DNA of 10,582 nucleotides from Fidelibacterota bacterium. GTDB lineage: Bacteria; Fidelibacterota; Marinisomatia; Marinisomatales; TCS56. Positions 1-7,495 of the stretch are shown here, piece after piece. The notes beneath the pieces were generated by a model that worked only from the letters and a program-made list of their open reading frames with translations, had not been told where the DNA came from and did not search any database. The position numbers and the translations under genes are program-made. The DNA lies in contig JABMPO010000069.1 of assembly GCA_013203015.1 (NCBI GenBank), forward strand, positions 1-10,582, given 5' to 3'. The first letter of the stretch is position 1; each line of letters begins with the position of its first letter.

Positions 1-30
1 AAAAAAAGCCCCAATTTTTATCGGGGCTTT
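1..30 (-). terminator. Intrinsic terminator after the saccharopine dehydrogenase gene
   Basis: Read on the minus strand, AAAGCCCC pairs perfectly with GGGGCTTT across a 10-base loop, and the hairpin runs into seven consecutive T residues (window positions 7 to 1). The stop codon of the minus-strand saccharopine dehydrogenase gene lies about 20 bases upstream, so this is very likely its terminator. On the plus strand the hairpin is not followed by a T-run, so termination should be one-directional. Confidence 0.9.
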
Positions 31-51
31 GCTGGTCAGTAAATTAGACTA

Positions 52-1371
52 TTACAGTTTTTCCCGTTTTTCAACCATTTTTATACCAAGTTTCTCCAAC
101 TCCGCCAGAACCGGTTCATATACTTCCGGCCTGTTAGGAATCTGAACCCCGGTTAAATTGATTTTACCTTCAGCCATCATGCGTACACCAATGCCTAATG
201 GCAGACTGACGGTGCGCGCCATTGAACTATCGCCATTCGGGATGCCATAATCGATCAAAGTCGATGTGATCAGGTCTTGGGAACCATCGGCATTTTCGAT
301 GGTGAATTTATGCTGCATGGCAATCATATCTTTCTCACCTTCGGCGTAATACAGCTTATCCTGCATCTGCTGACTCAGTACATCCAGCACATTATCGAAA
401 TCAGGGATCGTTTCATCGCTGAATAAACCCAGCCATTCCAATCGTTTGATAATTGGATCATCAATGGTCAAACCGACTTTTTCAGCAGCCTTTTCTATAA
501 CATCTTCGCCATCAGCCGCAGCCACTAATTTGGCCATCATTTCTTTGAAAGTAATGCCAGTTTCAACGGTTGATTCATCTACCAAACCGAGGTCAACCAT
601 TTTCTTTAAAGTATCACACCAACCGAGATTGCGGTAGGTTCCGCGCTTAACCGTCAGAGCGTCGTCAAGTCCGTACAAATCCTTGTAAGGCACTGAATCG
701 CGATTGGCATAAACTTCATAATTATCTTCCAGTCCTTCAATACGTTCAACGAGATAATTCATGAACAAGGCGGCACCAGGGATATCAATGACTTTACCAT
801 TCTCTAACCAACTTGCGGAATTACGGGAAGCCAGGACCACACCTTTGGGACTCCACGAAAATTTATAACCGAAGGGATTGTCATTATCTTCGGGAGCCGG
901 GAGGCCACCGGTGTTGGAATAAAAATGCAGCACTTTCCCACCCTCATCCTGAACTATGTTGATGACTTGCATGGCTGACATATGATCAATGCCCGGGTCG
1001 ACCCCAATTTCATTCAGAAACAACAATCCTTTTTCTTTGACAGCTCCATCCAATTTCTTCAGTTCGGCGCTGACGTAAGAAGTCGTGGCCATATTCTTGT
1101 TCAATTCCAGACACAGATCAGCGACTTTCTGATGGTGTACCCAGGGTAGCAGACTGACAATAATTTCATTTTCCTTGATCAATGCCGCTAATTCTTCACG
1201 ATCATTGACATTGATCGGTAAGGCTTTGCCGTTGGCAAAGCCTTCCACCAATTTTTCGGCTTTACTGACCGTACGGGAAGCACAGGTTACTTGTAAATTA
1301 GCTTGCTGCAATAGATAGCGCACCCCCGGACGGCTTACCAGACCGGCGCCCAGCACTAAAATTTTAGTCAT
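52..1371 (-). CDS. Saccharopine dehydrogenase (glutamate-forming), LYS9 / AASS C-terminal type
   Basis: A 439-residue protein of the saccharopine dehydrogenase/reductase family, expected to oxidise saccharopine to 2-aminoadipate-6-semialdehyde and glutamate in the cytoplasm. The N-terminus is a Rossmann nucleotide-binding fold with GAGLVSRPG at residues 8-16. Family signatures follow: LNEIGVDPGIDH (119-130), GGLPAPEDNDNPFGYKFSWS (155-174), and near the C-terminus a YGIPNGDSSMA segment and a TGVQIP segment. The length matches stand-alone SDH proteins. The ATG at 1371 has GGAG five bases upstream. It is 60 bases downstream of the LKR gene on the same strand, so the two probably form an operon carrying consecutive pathway steps. 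The reverse, biosynthetic direction as in fungal lysine synthesis cannot be excluded. The family call is firm; the physiological direction is inference. Confidence 0.9.
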   Translation of the reverse strand: MTKILVLGAGLVSRPGVRYLLQQANLQVTCASRTVSKAEKLVEGFANGKALPINVNDREELAALIKENEIIVSLLPWVHHQKVADLCLELNKNMATTSYVSAELKKLDGAVKEKGLLFLNEIGVDPGIDHMSAMQVINIVQDEGGKVLHFYSNTGGLPAPEDNDNPFGYKFSWSPKGVVLASRNSASWLENGKVIDIPGAALFMNYLVERIEGLEDNYEVYANRDSVPYKDLYGLDDALTVKRGTYRNLGWCDTLKKMVDLGLVDESTVETGITFKEMMAKLVAAADGEDVIEKAAEKVGLTIDDPIIKRLEWLGLFSDETIPDFDNVLDVLSQQMQDKLYYAEGEKDMIAMQHKFTIENADGSQDLITSTLIDYGIPNGDSSMARTVSLPLGIGVRMMAEGKINLTGVQIPNRPEVYEPVLAELEKLGIKMVEKREKL

Positions 1372-1431
1372 AATGTCTCCATGTTTTTCGGTAACATAAT
1401 TTGATTGATTGGGTAGTGAGTTCTTCCTGAT

Positions 1432-2727
1432 CTACAGGAATTCCCGGATATATTCATATTCGGGTGTCAGTTGCCCCCGATGCAGGATCAGGGCTTTCTT
1501 AATGGGGAAGGGTAATGCCAGTTCATTGAATGCGACCGTAAAATCCGCTTCCACAATATCGTTTACGAAACCTTTTAGGACTTGGGAAAATTCCGCCGAT
1601 GATTCGCGGGAAAATTCGCAGGGTAGATTATCGACCGCCATCACAGAAATTCCATCGGCCGGAGTTCCATCTTTAAAATCATCATTCTTGGGTGAATAAG
1701 TAAAACAAGCCTCATCCGGGTAGGTAACCTTTTGGGTAATCTCAATCGAACCTTCAATGTCACAACTGATATCACCAATAACCTTCAATTTCATGTCGGT
1801 TCCGGCCTGGGATTTCAGATATTCTTTGGTCACTAATCGGGGATATTTATCGGTCCAGTAAATACAATTAACCAATAAGGTCAGGTGTGGCAGATACTGT
1901 TCAAAAATCCCATCGTATTTTTCAGGATGGCTGTAATAATCCTGTAATTCAAATTCGCCGGTTTTTGGCTGCACCATATCAGCTTCTTTGAATACCACTT
2001 TATAGATATGCTGTTTCGAATCCAGTGAACCGTAATTATCAATCAGTTCTTGTGGTGAGATTTCTTTGAAGGGTAATAGATCAAATATTTCCTGGGCGCC
2101 CAACGATACATTGCCATAGCCGGCAAAACCGACCACTACGGGAACGAGCTCAGCCGGTAAGCCATGCTCGGCTATATATTCTCCGATTTGAGCAATTTCC
2201 GCTTTGGCGTGTTCCAGGGTTTCATAAGCATACGCCTGCTTGAACTTCTCAAATGGTGAGGAAATTCCGCCGACTTTTAATTTTTGACCATAGGCATAAA
2301 ATGTTTCAATCATCCCGGCCAGACCGGCATAGCGGCCAAAGAAAATCAGGCGACGACCAGTCTCATCAACAATGCACTCATAATCAATCAGATTAACTTT
2401 CAATTCCATCATTCGATGCAACATATCCATGTTATAGGATTGTCCTTTGATAACATGCGAAAAGAAAATATAGGTTTTATCCTGTTTGAAAAAATTTAGT
2501 GGCATCTCTTTAACAGAGATAATCGTGTTAGCTTCATTGACATCCTCATTAATAATTGCACCGGCATCAGAGTATTCTTCATCAGTATAAATTCGCAAGG
2601 GGGAGGGCTGCAAAATCGCCTGGATATTATATTTTCCCCTGATCTCCTTAATATCTGCCGGAATCAAAGCAACCCGTCGCTCCCAGTCGTTTTTATCTTC
2701 CCGCCGGATACCAATATATTTTTTCAT
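1432..2727 (-). CDS. Lysine-ketoglutarate reductase (saccharopine-forming), stand-alone LKR domain
   Basis: A 431-residue protein matching the N-terminal LKR half of bifunctional AASS; it should condense lysine with 2-oxoglutarate and reduce the product to saccharopine. The N-terminal part (about 1-140) is an alanine-dehydrogenase/PNT-like domain: GIRREDKNDWERRVAL at 6-21, VKEMP around 72-76, KTYIFFSHVIKGQ at 84-96, and LIDYECIVDETGRR followed by FGRYAGLAGMIE (113-141). K73 and H91 sit where related saccharopine dehydrogenases carry a catalytic Lys/His pair; this is my alignment by eye. A dinucleotide-binding region starts near GFAGYGNVSLGAQEIFDLLPF (200-220). I chose the ATG at 2727 because GAGG lies five bases upstream and the family N-terminus begins there; the frame stays open to 2868, but that extension is unlike the family. 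SDH follows immediately, so the pathway is split over two genes. Confidence 0.9.
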   Translation of the reverse strand: MKKYIGIRREDKNDWERRVALIPADIKEIRGKYNIQAILQPSPLRIYTDEEYSDAGAIINEDVNEANTIISVKEMPLNFFKQDKTYIFFSHVIKGQSYNMDMLHRMMELKVNLIDYECIVDETGRRLIFFGRYAGLAGMIETFYAYGQKLKVGGISSPFEKFKQAYAYETLEHAKAEIAQIGEYIAEHGLPAELVPVVVGFAGYGNVSLGAQEIFDLLPFKEISPQELIDNYGSLDSKQHIYKVVFKEADMVQPKTGEFELQDYYSHPEKYDGIFEQYLPHLTLLVNCIYWTDKYPRLVTKEYLKSQAGTDMKLKVIGDISCDIEGSIEITQKVTYPDEACFTYSPKNDDFKDGTPADGISVMAVDNLPCEFSRESSAEFSQVLKGFVNDIVEADFTVAFNELALPFPIKKALILHRGQLTPEYEYIREFL

Positions 2728-2977
2728 AATTGCCTCAAAAAAACGTTGTTGATCTAAAAAAACAAGATAGAATTTTACAGACGCTTTTTGAAGGTTAAAA
2801 GAAAAGAAACGGGAATGATCGAGTCTAAATACAGGTATGTTAATTCTTAATACGCCTCTATAAACCACCTATCTTTAAATACAGCTTGTTACCGAGAATG
2901 TCTAGTTTTAATATTGATATATCATTTTAAATTCAAGCCGTTATAAAACTATAAAATTTCGGTACAGGAGAATTTTC
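2728..2977. promoter_or_regulatory. Divergent promoter region between the saccharopine genes and the aminotransferase
   Basis: This 250-base AT-rich gap separates two divergent transcription units, so it must hold at least two promoters. For the rightward genes the best pair I see is TTGTTA (2886-2891), 17 bases, TAATAT (2909-2914). For the leftward genes a weaker pair is TTTAAC (complement of 2794-2799), 16 bases, TAAAAT (complement of 2772-2777). Both are 3-5 of 6 matches in AT-rich DNA and could be chance. I see no convincing operator palindrome or riboswitch. Confidence 0.35.
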
Positions 2978-4309
2978 ATGTCGACACTATCAATTAACGG
3001 TTATGGCGATGATTTGACAATCAATGATGTCAGAATTGGCGACTTATCCCCGCAACAACATGAAAACATTGAGAAACAAAAGGGTGGTCAAAATTATCAT
3101 CCTTTGGAAAATGTGGTAATATCAGAGGTAAAAGACTCTTCTACTTTGATTGCTCGAAAACCTGATCCTGAAAATATTAAAGCCTATATTGAAGAAGAAG
3201 TAATCGATGGGTTGTGCAGCTATTCAGCCGTCAACCAGGGACAATTGAATCAGATAATCGTCGATGCAGTAGTTCACCATTTGACAATCGAAAAACTACC
3301 AACAGTTCCCCGTTCCATCCGTCATAAATATATGAGTGCTTTTTTATTAGCTGCCACGGCCGTCACCGGCATGGATCGGGTCGTACCTAAAGTTGCCGGT
3401 GTTGAAGCTCCCGAATTGATGTTTAAACTTTCACGACGTTGGGGTTACCAGGTAAAAGGGATTCCGGCAAATGAAGCCCTGGTTGTGGCTGCCAAAGGAA
3501 ATTTCCACGGCCGCAGCATGACCGCCATCTCCATGTCTGACGATCCTGTTGCCAGAGCTGAGTTTGGTCCTTTTGTACCGGGAATTGAACTGGTCCCATT
3601 CAACGATATTGATGCTTTAACAGCCTTATTCGAAGAAAAAGGTGATCGGATCGTATCCTACCTGGTCGAACCGATTCAGGGGGAAGCAGGTGTGATTGTG
3701 CCCGACGAAGATTATTGGCCTCAGGTCGCTGCACTTTGTAAAAAGCATAATATTTTACTCGCCATGGACGAAGTCCAAACCGGATTCGCCCGGACTGGAG
3801 CCGTTTTTGCCCACCAATTATTTGACATTAAACCGGATCTGATGGGTTGTGGCAAAGCAGCCGGCGGCGGTATTCTGCCAGTTTCATTTGTTGCTGGTCG
3901 TGATGATGTAATCGGCCTTCTAACACCAGGGTCGGAAGGATCTACGTTTGGTGGTTATCCACTGGGAGCAGTAGTTGGAGTCTTTTCCATAAAAGCAATG
4001 ATTGACTTAAATCTTGCTGAAAAAGCAAAAATACGTGGTAAACAAATAATGGATCGTTTTGCTATGATGCAGGCTGATTTCCCGGATAAAATCAAAGAAA
4101 TTCGTGGTCGTGGTCTGCTGACAGCATTTGAAATGCGAGACGAACCGCAACTTGATGGACACACAGTATCGCTTGAATTACTTAAACAAGGGGTTTACGC
4201 CAAAGAAACCCACCATAGTACAGTCCGTATCGCTCCGGCTTTAACAATCAGTGCTAACCAGATTGATCACATTGCTGATGCGATCTATACTGTAGTTAAA
4301 TCGCTGTAA
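2978..4309 (+). CDS. Ornithine-aminotransferase-like class III PLP aminotransferase
   Basis: A 443-residue fold-type I PLP enzyme closest, by my reading, to ornithine delta-aminotransferase, which moves the terminal amino group of ornithine to 2-oxoglutarate. Conserved features are QNYHPLENVV (Y40), SYSAVNQG (Y82), GVEAPE (141-146), FHGRSMTAIS (R179), VEPIQGEAGV (E231), MDEVQTGFARTG (D264), the PLP-binding lysine K293 in GKAAGGG, GSTFGGYPLG (T323) and VRIAP (R417). Tyrosines equivalent to human OAT Y55 and Y85, the latter linked to ornithine preference, appear retained. Odd points are an N-terminal extension of roughly 30 residues and loss of the usual WDVDGKRY-like and NQGHCHP motifs (here NQGQLNQ). 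The ATG has AGGAG seven bases upstream. It is divergent from the saccharopine genes, so lysine 6-aminotransferase activity is a serious alternative. rsmI follows after 30 bases, perhaps in the same transcript. Confidence 0.85.
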   Translation: MSTLSINGYGDDLTINDVRIGDLSPQQHENIEKQKGGQNYHPLENVVISEVKDSSTLIARKPDPENIKAYIEEEVIDGLCSYSAVNQGQLNQIIVDAVVHHLTIEKLPTVPRSIRHKYMSAFLLAATAVTGMDRVVPKVAGVEAPELMFKLSRRWGYQVKGIPANEALVVAAKGNFHGRSMTAISMSDDPVARAEFGPFVPGIELVPFNDIDALTALFEEKGDRIVSYLVEPIQGEAGVIVPDEDYWPQVAALCKKHNILLAMDEVQTGFARTGAVFAHQLFDIKPDLMGCGKAAGGGILPVSFVAGRDDVIGLLTPGSEGSTFGGYPLGAVVGVFSIKAMIDLNLAEKAKIRGKQIMDRFAMMQADFPDKIKEIRGRGLLTAFEMRDEPQLDGHTVSLELLKQGVYAKETHHSTVRIAPALTISANQIDHIADAIYTVVKSL

Positions 4310-4339
4310 AGGCAGATTATTATCTCGACGGGAAAGTCA

Positions 4340-5032
4340 ATGAGCTCAGCAAAATTATACGTAATTGCAACCCCGATTGGAAACTTGAAAGATATAACCT
4401 ATCGAGCAATCGAAATACTGAAATCGGTAAATCTGATTACCGCTGAAGATACCCGTCACACGCAAATTTTGCTTAACCACTACGAAATTAAATGTAGAGT
4501 TGTCAGTTATTACGAGTACAATCGCTTTACGCGAATTCCACAGATTATCGATCATCTGAAAGCCGGAAACTCGGTAGCATTAGTCACTGATGCCGGTACT
4601 CCAGGCATTAGTGATCCTGCTTACCGGCTGATCCGTTCGGCCATCGAAAATGATATTACCGTAGAAGCGATTCCCGGTGCAGCGGCTTTTTTAACTGCAT
4701 TAGTCAGTTCTGGCCTACCCACCGACACATTTAAATTTATCGGGTTTTTACCCCCGAAAAAGGGACGGCAATCCAAGTTGCGTCGATTGGCGCAGAGTGA
4801 AGGTACACTGATTTTGTACGAGTCTCCTCACCGAATCATTAAAACGCTGCAGGATATCCATGACCATCTTGGTAATCGTCCAGCAGTCATCGGTAGGGAA
4901 TTAACCAAATTACATGAAGAGATTGTGCGAGGTAAAGTGAGTGACCTGTTGACCCATTTTAAAAAGAAAAAACCAATCGGTGAATTTGTATTGCTAATTG
5001 GGAAAGATGATCCGAATGTCTATTTCAACTGA
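4340..5032 (+). CDS. rsmI: 16S rRNA (cytidine1402-2'-O)-methyltransferase RsmI
   Basis: A 230-residue SAM-dependent methyltransferase of the tetrapyrrole-methylase fold that 2'-O-methylates C1402 in the decoding centre of 16S rRNA. Diagnostic motifs in order are LYVIATPIGNL (6-16), AEDTRHT (35-41), VTDAGTPGISDPAYRL (82-97), IPGAAA (111-116), FIGFLPPKKGRQ (133-144), LYESPHRI (159-166), GRELTKLHEE (185-194) and GEFVLLIG (214-221). It is about 50 residues shorter than the E. coli protein and ends just after the catalytic fold, lacking the C-terminal helical extension. The reading frame is clean, so this looks like a natural short form. The ribosome-binding site is weak (GGGAAAG). Its last 17 bases overlap the chosen tmk start, suggesting translational coupling. 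Confidence 0.95.
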   Translation: MSSAKLYVIATPIGNLKDITYRAIEILKSVNLITAEDTRHTQILLNHYEIKCRVVSYYEYNRFTRIPQIIDHLKAGNSVALVTDAGTPGISDPAYRLIRSAIENDITVEAIPGAAAFLTALVSSGLPTDTFKFIGFLPPKKGRQSKLRRLAQSEGTLILYESPHRIIKTLQDIHDHLGNRPAVIGRELTKLHEEIVRGKVSDLLTHFKKKKPIGEFVLLIGKDDPNVYFN

Positions 5033-5654
5033 TCGCTTTATTAGTTTTGAAGGAATTGACGGCTGCGGAAAATCGACGCAAGCACGATCGTTATATGATT
5101 TTCTGATTTCCCATGGTCAATCAGTGACCTTTGTCCGTGAACCGGGCGGCACGGACATATCTGAAGCCATCCGCAATATATTGCTGGATAACAACCGTCA
5201 AGAATTAGCAGATCGAACCGAGTCGTTGTTAATGACGTCAAGTCGCGCCCAATTAACCCAGGAATTGATAATTCCGGAACTTGACGCAGGTCATTGGGTT
5301 ATTGCCGATCGTTATGCAGATTCAACTCTGGCATATCAAGGATCCGGAAGAAATCTGGATCTGGAATGGTTGATTAAGCTAAATGATTTTGCAACCTATC
5401 AGATTCAACCAAAAATAACTTTTTTAGTGGATATTGATCCCATGGAAGGTCAACGGAGAAGATCGGCTGAAAACGACCGAATTGAAGATGAGGGTCTTGA
5501 ATTTCAAAAATTGGTGAGACAAGGTTATCTGAAAATCGCGGAACGATTTAAAAATAGAATCATTGTTTTAAATGGACACCAGTCCGTTGAAAAATTACAC
5601 AAACAGATCAAGTCAGAAATTTCCAGGAGTTTCAATTTTGAAAATAATGCATAG
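5016..5654 (+). CDS. tmk: Thymidylate kinase
   Basis: A 212-residue dTMP kinase that phosphorylates dTMP to dTDP with ATP in the cytoplasm, an essential step toward dTTP. It shows the P-loop FEGIDGCGKSTQ (11-22), the dTMP-binding REPGGT (41-46), the DRYADSTLAYQGSGR segment (98-112) and an arginine-bearing lid QRRRSAENDR (146-155). The length fits the family (about 205-215). I chose the ATG at 5016 because the family begins only a few residues before FISFEGIDG; the same frame also offers ATG at 5007 and TTG at 4998. It overlaps rsmI by 17 bases and the protease gene by 17 bases, so rsmI-tmk-protease is almost certainly one operon. Confidence 0.96.
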   Translation: MSISTDRFISFEGIDGCGKSTQARSLYDFLISHGQSVTFVREPGGTDISEAIRNILLDNNRQELADRTESLLMTSSRAQLTQELIIPELDAGHWVIADRYADSTLAYQGSGRNLDLEWLIKLNDFATYQIQPKITFLVDIDPMEGQRRRSAENDRIEDEGLEFQKLVRQGYLKIAERFKNRIIVLNGHQSVEKLHKQIKSEISRSFNFENNA

Positions 5655-7290
5655 AAAACATTTAAGTAAAATATTATTAATAATTACCATTTTAAGTGTC
5701 GGGATTGGGTCATTAGCCCTGACTAAATCTGAATTTTTCCGTCAGCTAGAGCAATCCCAGAAACTCTATCACTGGGTAAATCGCGAAATAATGTCCAGAT
5801 ATGTAGACGATATTGATATCGAAGCGTTTACCAAGAAGAGTATCCAAAATATGCTCTCTGAGCTTGATCCCTACACCGTTTACTTGGAAGCTGAAGAGCG
5901 CGATGGTCTGGACATGCTGACCAACGGAAAATATGGTGGTGTAGGTATCCAAATTGGAAAGCGCGATGACAAATTGACGGTTATTGCTCCCATGGATAAT
6001 ACTCCGGCCCAGCGAGCGGGAATTATCAGTGGTGATCGCATTATCGCAATCGATGAAAAAAGTACTGCTGGCCTAAATCTGGATGACGCGGCTAAACTTA
6101 TTAGAGGAAAAAAGGGGACGGTGGTTGTCCTTACAATTGAGCGGGCCAGTGAAACAGAACCAATCGATTTCTCCCTTACGCGATCGGATATCGAAGTACA
6201 GGATGTGGCTTATTTCGGCATGTTGAATGATGAAGTTGGTTACATACGTTTGACGCGCTTCTCAAAAAATGCCGCTTATGAAATACGGGAAGCCATCCGG
6301 GGATTGAATCAAGATACCGAATCAATAATACTTGATTTACGAGATAATCCGGGCGGATTATTGCAATCGGCTATCAGCGTGCTCGATTTATTTATCGATA
6401 AGGGCGAGGTATTGCTCACTACCAAAGGCAAGCACAAAGAATCAAATCGCACCTATAAATCCAATCACAAACCATTAATTGACAGCGACGTCCAAATTGC
6501 CGTATTGATAAATGAAGGCAGCGCTTCTGCCAGTGAGATTGTGGCTGGTGCAATTCAGGATCTTGATCGAGGAGTAATACTTGGAAAGCGCTCTTTTGGC
6601 AAAGGTTTGGTTCAATCAGTTTACAATTTTGATAATAAACGGTCTTTGAAAATCACGACCGCCAAATATTATATACCCAGTGGACGATTAATCCAAAAAC
6701 CGGACTATAATAACGAAGAAATTATCGCTTGGACTGCCACAGAAGATTCGATATTCACGACGGTAGGTGGTAGAAGTGTCCGGGGTGGCGGCGGTATTCA
6801 TCCGGATGTGGAAATAGCGAATGAGATTAAACCTTCAACTCTGGTTCAGGAGAGTTGGCGTAAGGGCATGTTCTTCTCATTTGTACAAAATGATCGTGAT
6901 CGATTTCATGATTTAGAAGAAATCAAAATAGATGACGAAATCCTTGGAGATTTCAGAGAATTTCTGGCAACTCATGATTTAAGTCTACCAATCTCGGGCG
7001 AATCTCAATTAAATGATGCTCACGATAAATTATTTGAAATTGATAGCACGAATACCGAAATGACCCAAGCGTTTGAGAATATTTTTAAATTCATTAAACT
7101 TCAGGAAGAAGGTTTGTTTGATTCTGCCCGGGATCAAATAGCATTGCGTCTGAAAATGGAGTATGCAAATATCCTGGACGGCACCGCCGGTCGAATAAAG
7201 ATAAACCTTGAAGATGACCCGGTTATCGTCAAAACTCTTTCAGTCCTGGAGAACCATACTTCTTATGAAGATATTTTTGTTATCAATTAA
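5638..7290 (+). CDS. S41 family carboxyl-terminal processing protease (CtpA/Prc type)
   Basis: A 550-residue serine protease with a Ser-Lys dyad that trims C-termini of envelope proteins. A basic start (KIMHRKHLSK) precedes a hydrophobic stretch at about 12-28, acting as signal peptide or membrane anchor, so the rest should be periplasmic. A PDZ domain spans about 96-170 (GGVGIQIG, then SGDRIIAIDE). The catalytic core contains GYIRLTRFS (201-209), LDLRDNPGGLL (232-242), GSASASE with S297, and FGKGLVQ with K322 and Q326. The +25 and +29 spacing equals that of S309/K334/Q338 in B. subtilis CtpB. A C-terminal region of about 160 residues after IHPDVE (387-392) is mostly charged and looks helical. 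I chose the TTG at 5638 because AGGAG (5625-5629) lies eight bases upstream; the ATG at 5647 is the alternative and overlaps the tmk stop. Confidence 0.9.
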   Translation: MKIMHRKHLSKILLIITILSVGIGSLALTKSEFFRQLEQSQKLYHWVNREIMSRYVDDIDIEAFTKKSIQNMLSELDPYTVYLEAEERDGLDMLTNGKYGGVGIQIGKRDDKLTVIAPMDNTPAQRAGIISGDRIIAIDEKSTAGLNLDDAAKLIRGKKGTVVVLTIERASETEPIDFSLTRSDIEVQDVAYFGMLNDEVGYIRLTRFSKNAAYEIREAIRGLNQDTESIILDLRDNPGGLLQSAISVLDLFIDKGEVLLTTKGKHKESNRTYKSNHKPLIDSDVQIAVLINEGSASASEIVAGAIQDLDRGVILGKRSFGKGLVQSVYNFDNKRSLKITTAKYYIPSGRLIQKPDYNNEEIIAWTATEDSIFTTVGGRSVRGGGGIHPDVEIANEIKPSTLVQESWRKGMFFSFVQNDRDRFHDLEEIKIDDEILGDFREFLATHDLSLPISGESQLNDAHDKLFEIDSTNTEMTQAFENIFKFIKLQEEGLFDSARDQIALRLKMEYANILDGTAGRIKINLEDDPVIVKTLSVLENHTSYEDIFVIN

Positions 7291-7375
7291 AAGCTGTATT
7301 AGTATCATTTAAGACAAAAACTCTTGTCTGAAAATTGTAAAATAAGTTATATATTTCGTGCTGCAAATAGTGTGG

Positions 7376-7397
7376 AAAATTGGTATTTACCAATTTT
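7376..7397. terminator. Perfect 10-bp AT-rich hairpin, possible terminator of the protease operon
   Basis: AAAATTGGTA (7376-7385) and TACCAATTTT (7388-7397) are exact reverse complements separated by TT. The T-run lies inside the stem rather than after it, and only three of the ten pairs are G-C. Its place 86 bases after the protease stop and before the tRNA suits a weak, possibly bidirectional terminator, but a protein-binding palindrome is equally possible. Confidence 0.35.
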
Positions 7398-7451
7398 AAA
7401 TGATATTGGCGAATTCAGTTTTTAATCAGTAAAGTTTTTGGGCGATTAGCT

Positions 7452-7467
7452 TCCCGATGAATCGGGA
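7452..7467. repeat. 16-base palindrome, copy 1 (TCCCGATGAATCGGGA)
   Basis: TCCCGAT and ATCGGGA form a 7-bp stem around GA. It replaces the D-loop segment in the degenerate tRNA-Val copy. It shares the frame TCCCGAY-NN-RTCGGGA with a second palindrome twelve bases downstream; outside these two I found no other copy in the window. Confidence 0.75.
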
Positions 7468-7479
7468 TTAGAGTGCTTG

Positions 7480-7495
7480 TCCCGACCTGTCGGGA
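7480..7495. repeat. 16-base palindrome, copy 2 (TCCCGACCTGTCGGGA)
   Basis: TCCCGAC and GTCGGGA form a 7-bp stem around CT. It replaces most of the anticodon arm in the degenerate tRNA-Val copy. The outer six bases on each side match copy 1, whereas the innermost stem pair changes from T-A to C-G, a compensatory change that keeps the hairpin. This suggests a REP-like small repeat family. Confidence 0.75.

Noticed and set aside
1424..1440. Small hairpin TTCCTG/CAGGAA at the end of the LKR gene, considered as a terminator
   Set aside because: The stem is 6 bp, it spans the stop codon and has no T-run; it sits between two genes of the same operon.
2728..2868. Upstream in-frame extension of the LKR gene to an ATG at 2868
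   Set aside because: The added 47 residues do not resemble the family, and the ATG at 2727 has a well placed GAGG and begins with the conserved KKYIGIRRE.
4998..5015. TTG at 4998 or ATG at 5007 as the tmk start
   Set aside because: They add three to six residues beyond the usual family start without a better ribosome-binding site; the ATG at 5016 fits best, although the others are not excluded.
4960..5032. rsmI as a truncated pseudogene because it lacks the C-terminal helical domain
   Set aside because: All catalytic motifs are present, the frame is clean and the gene overlaps tmk in a normal operon manner, so a natural short form is more likely.
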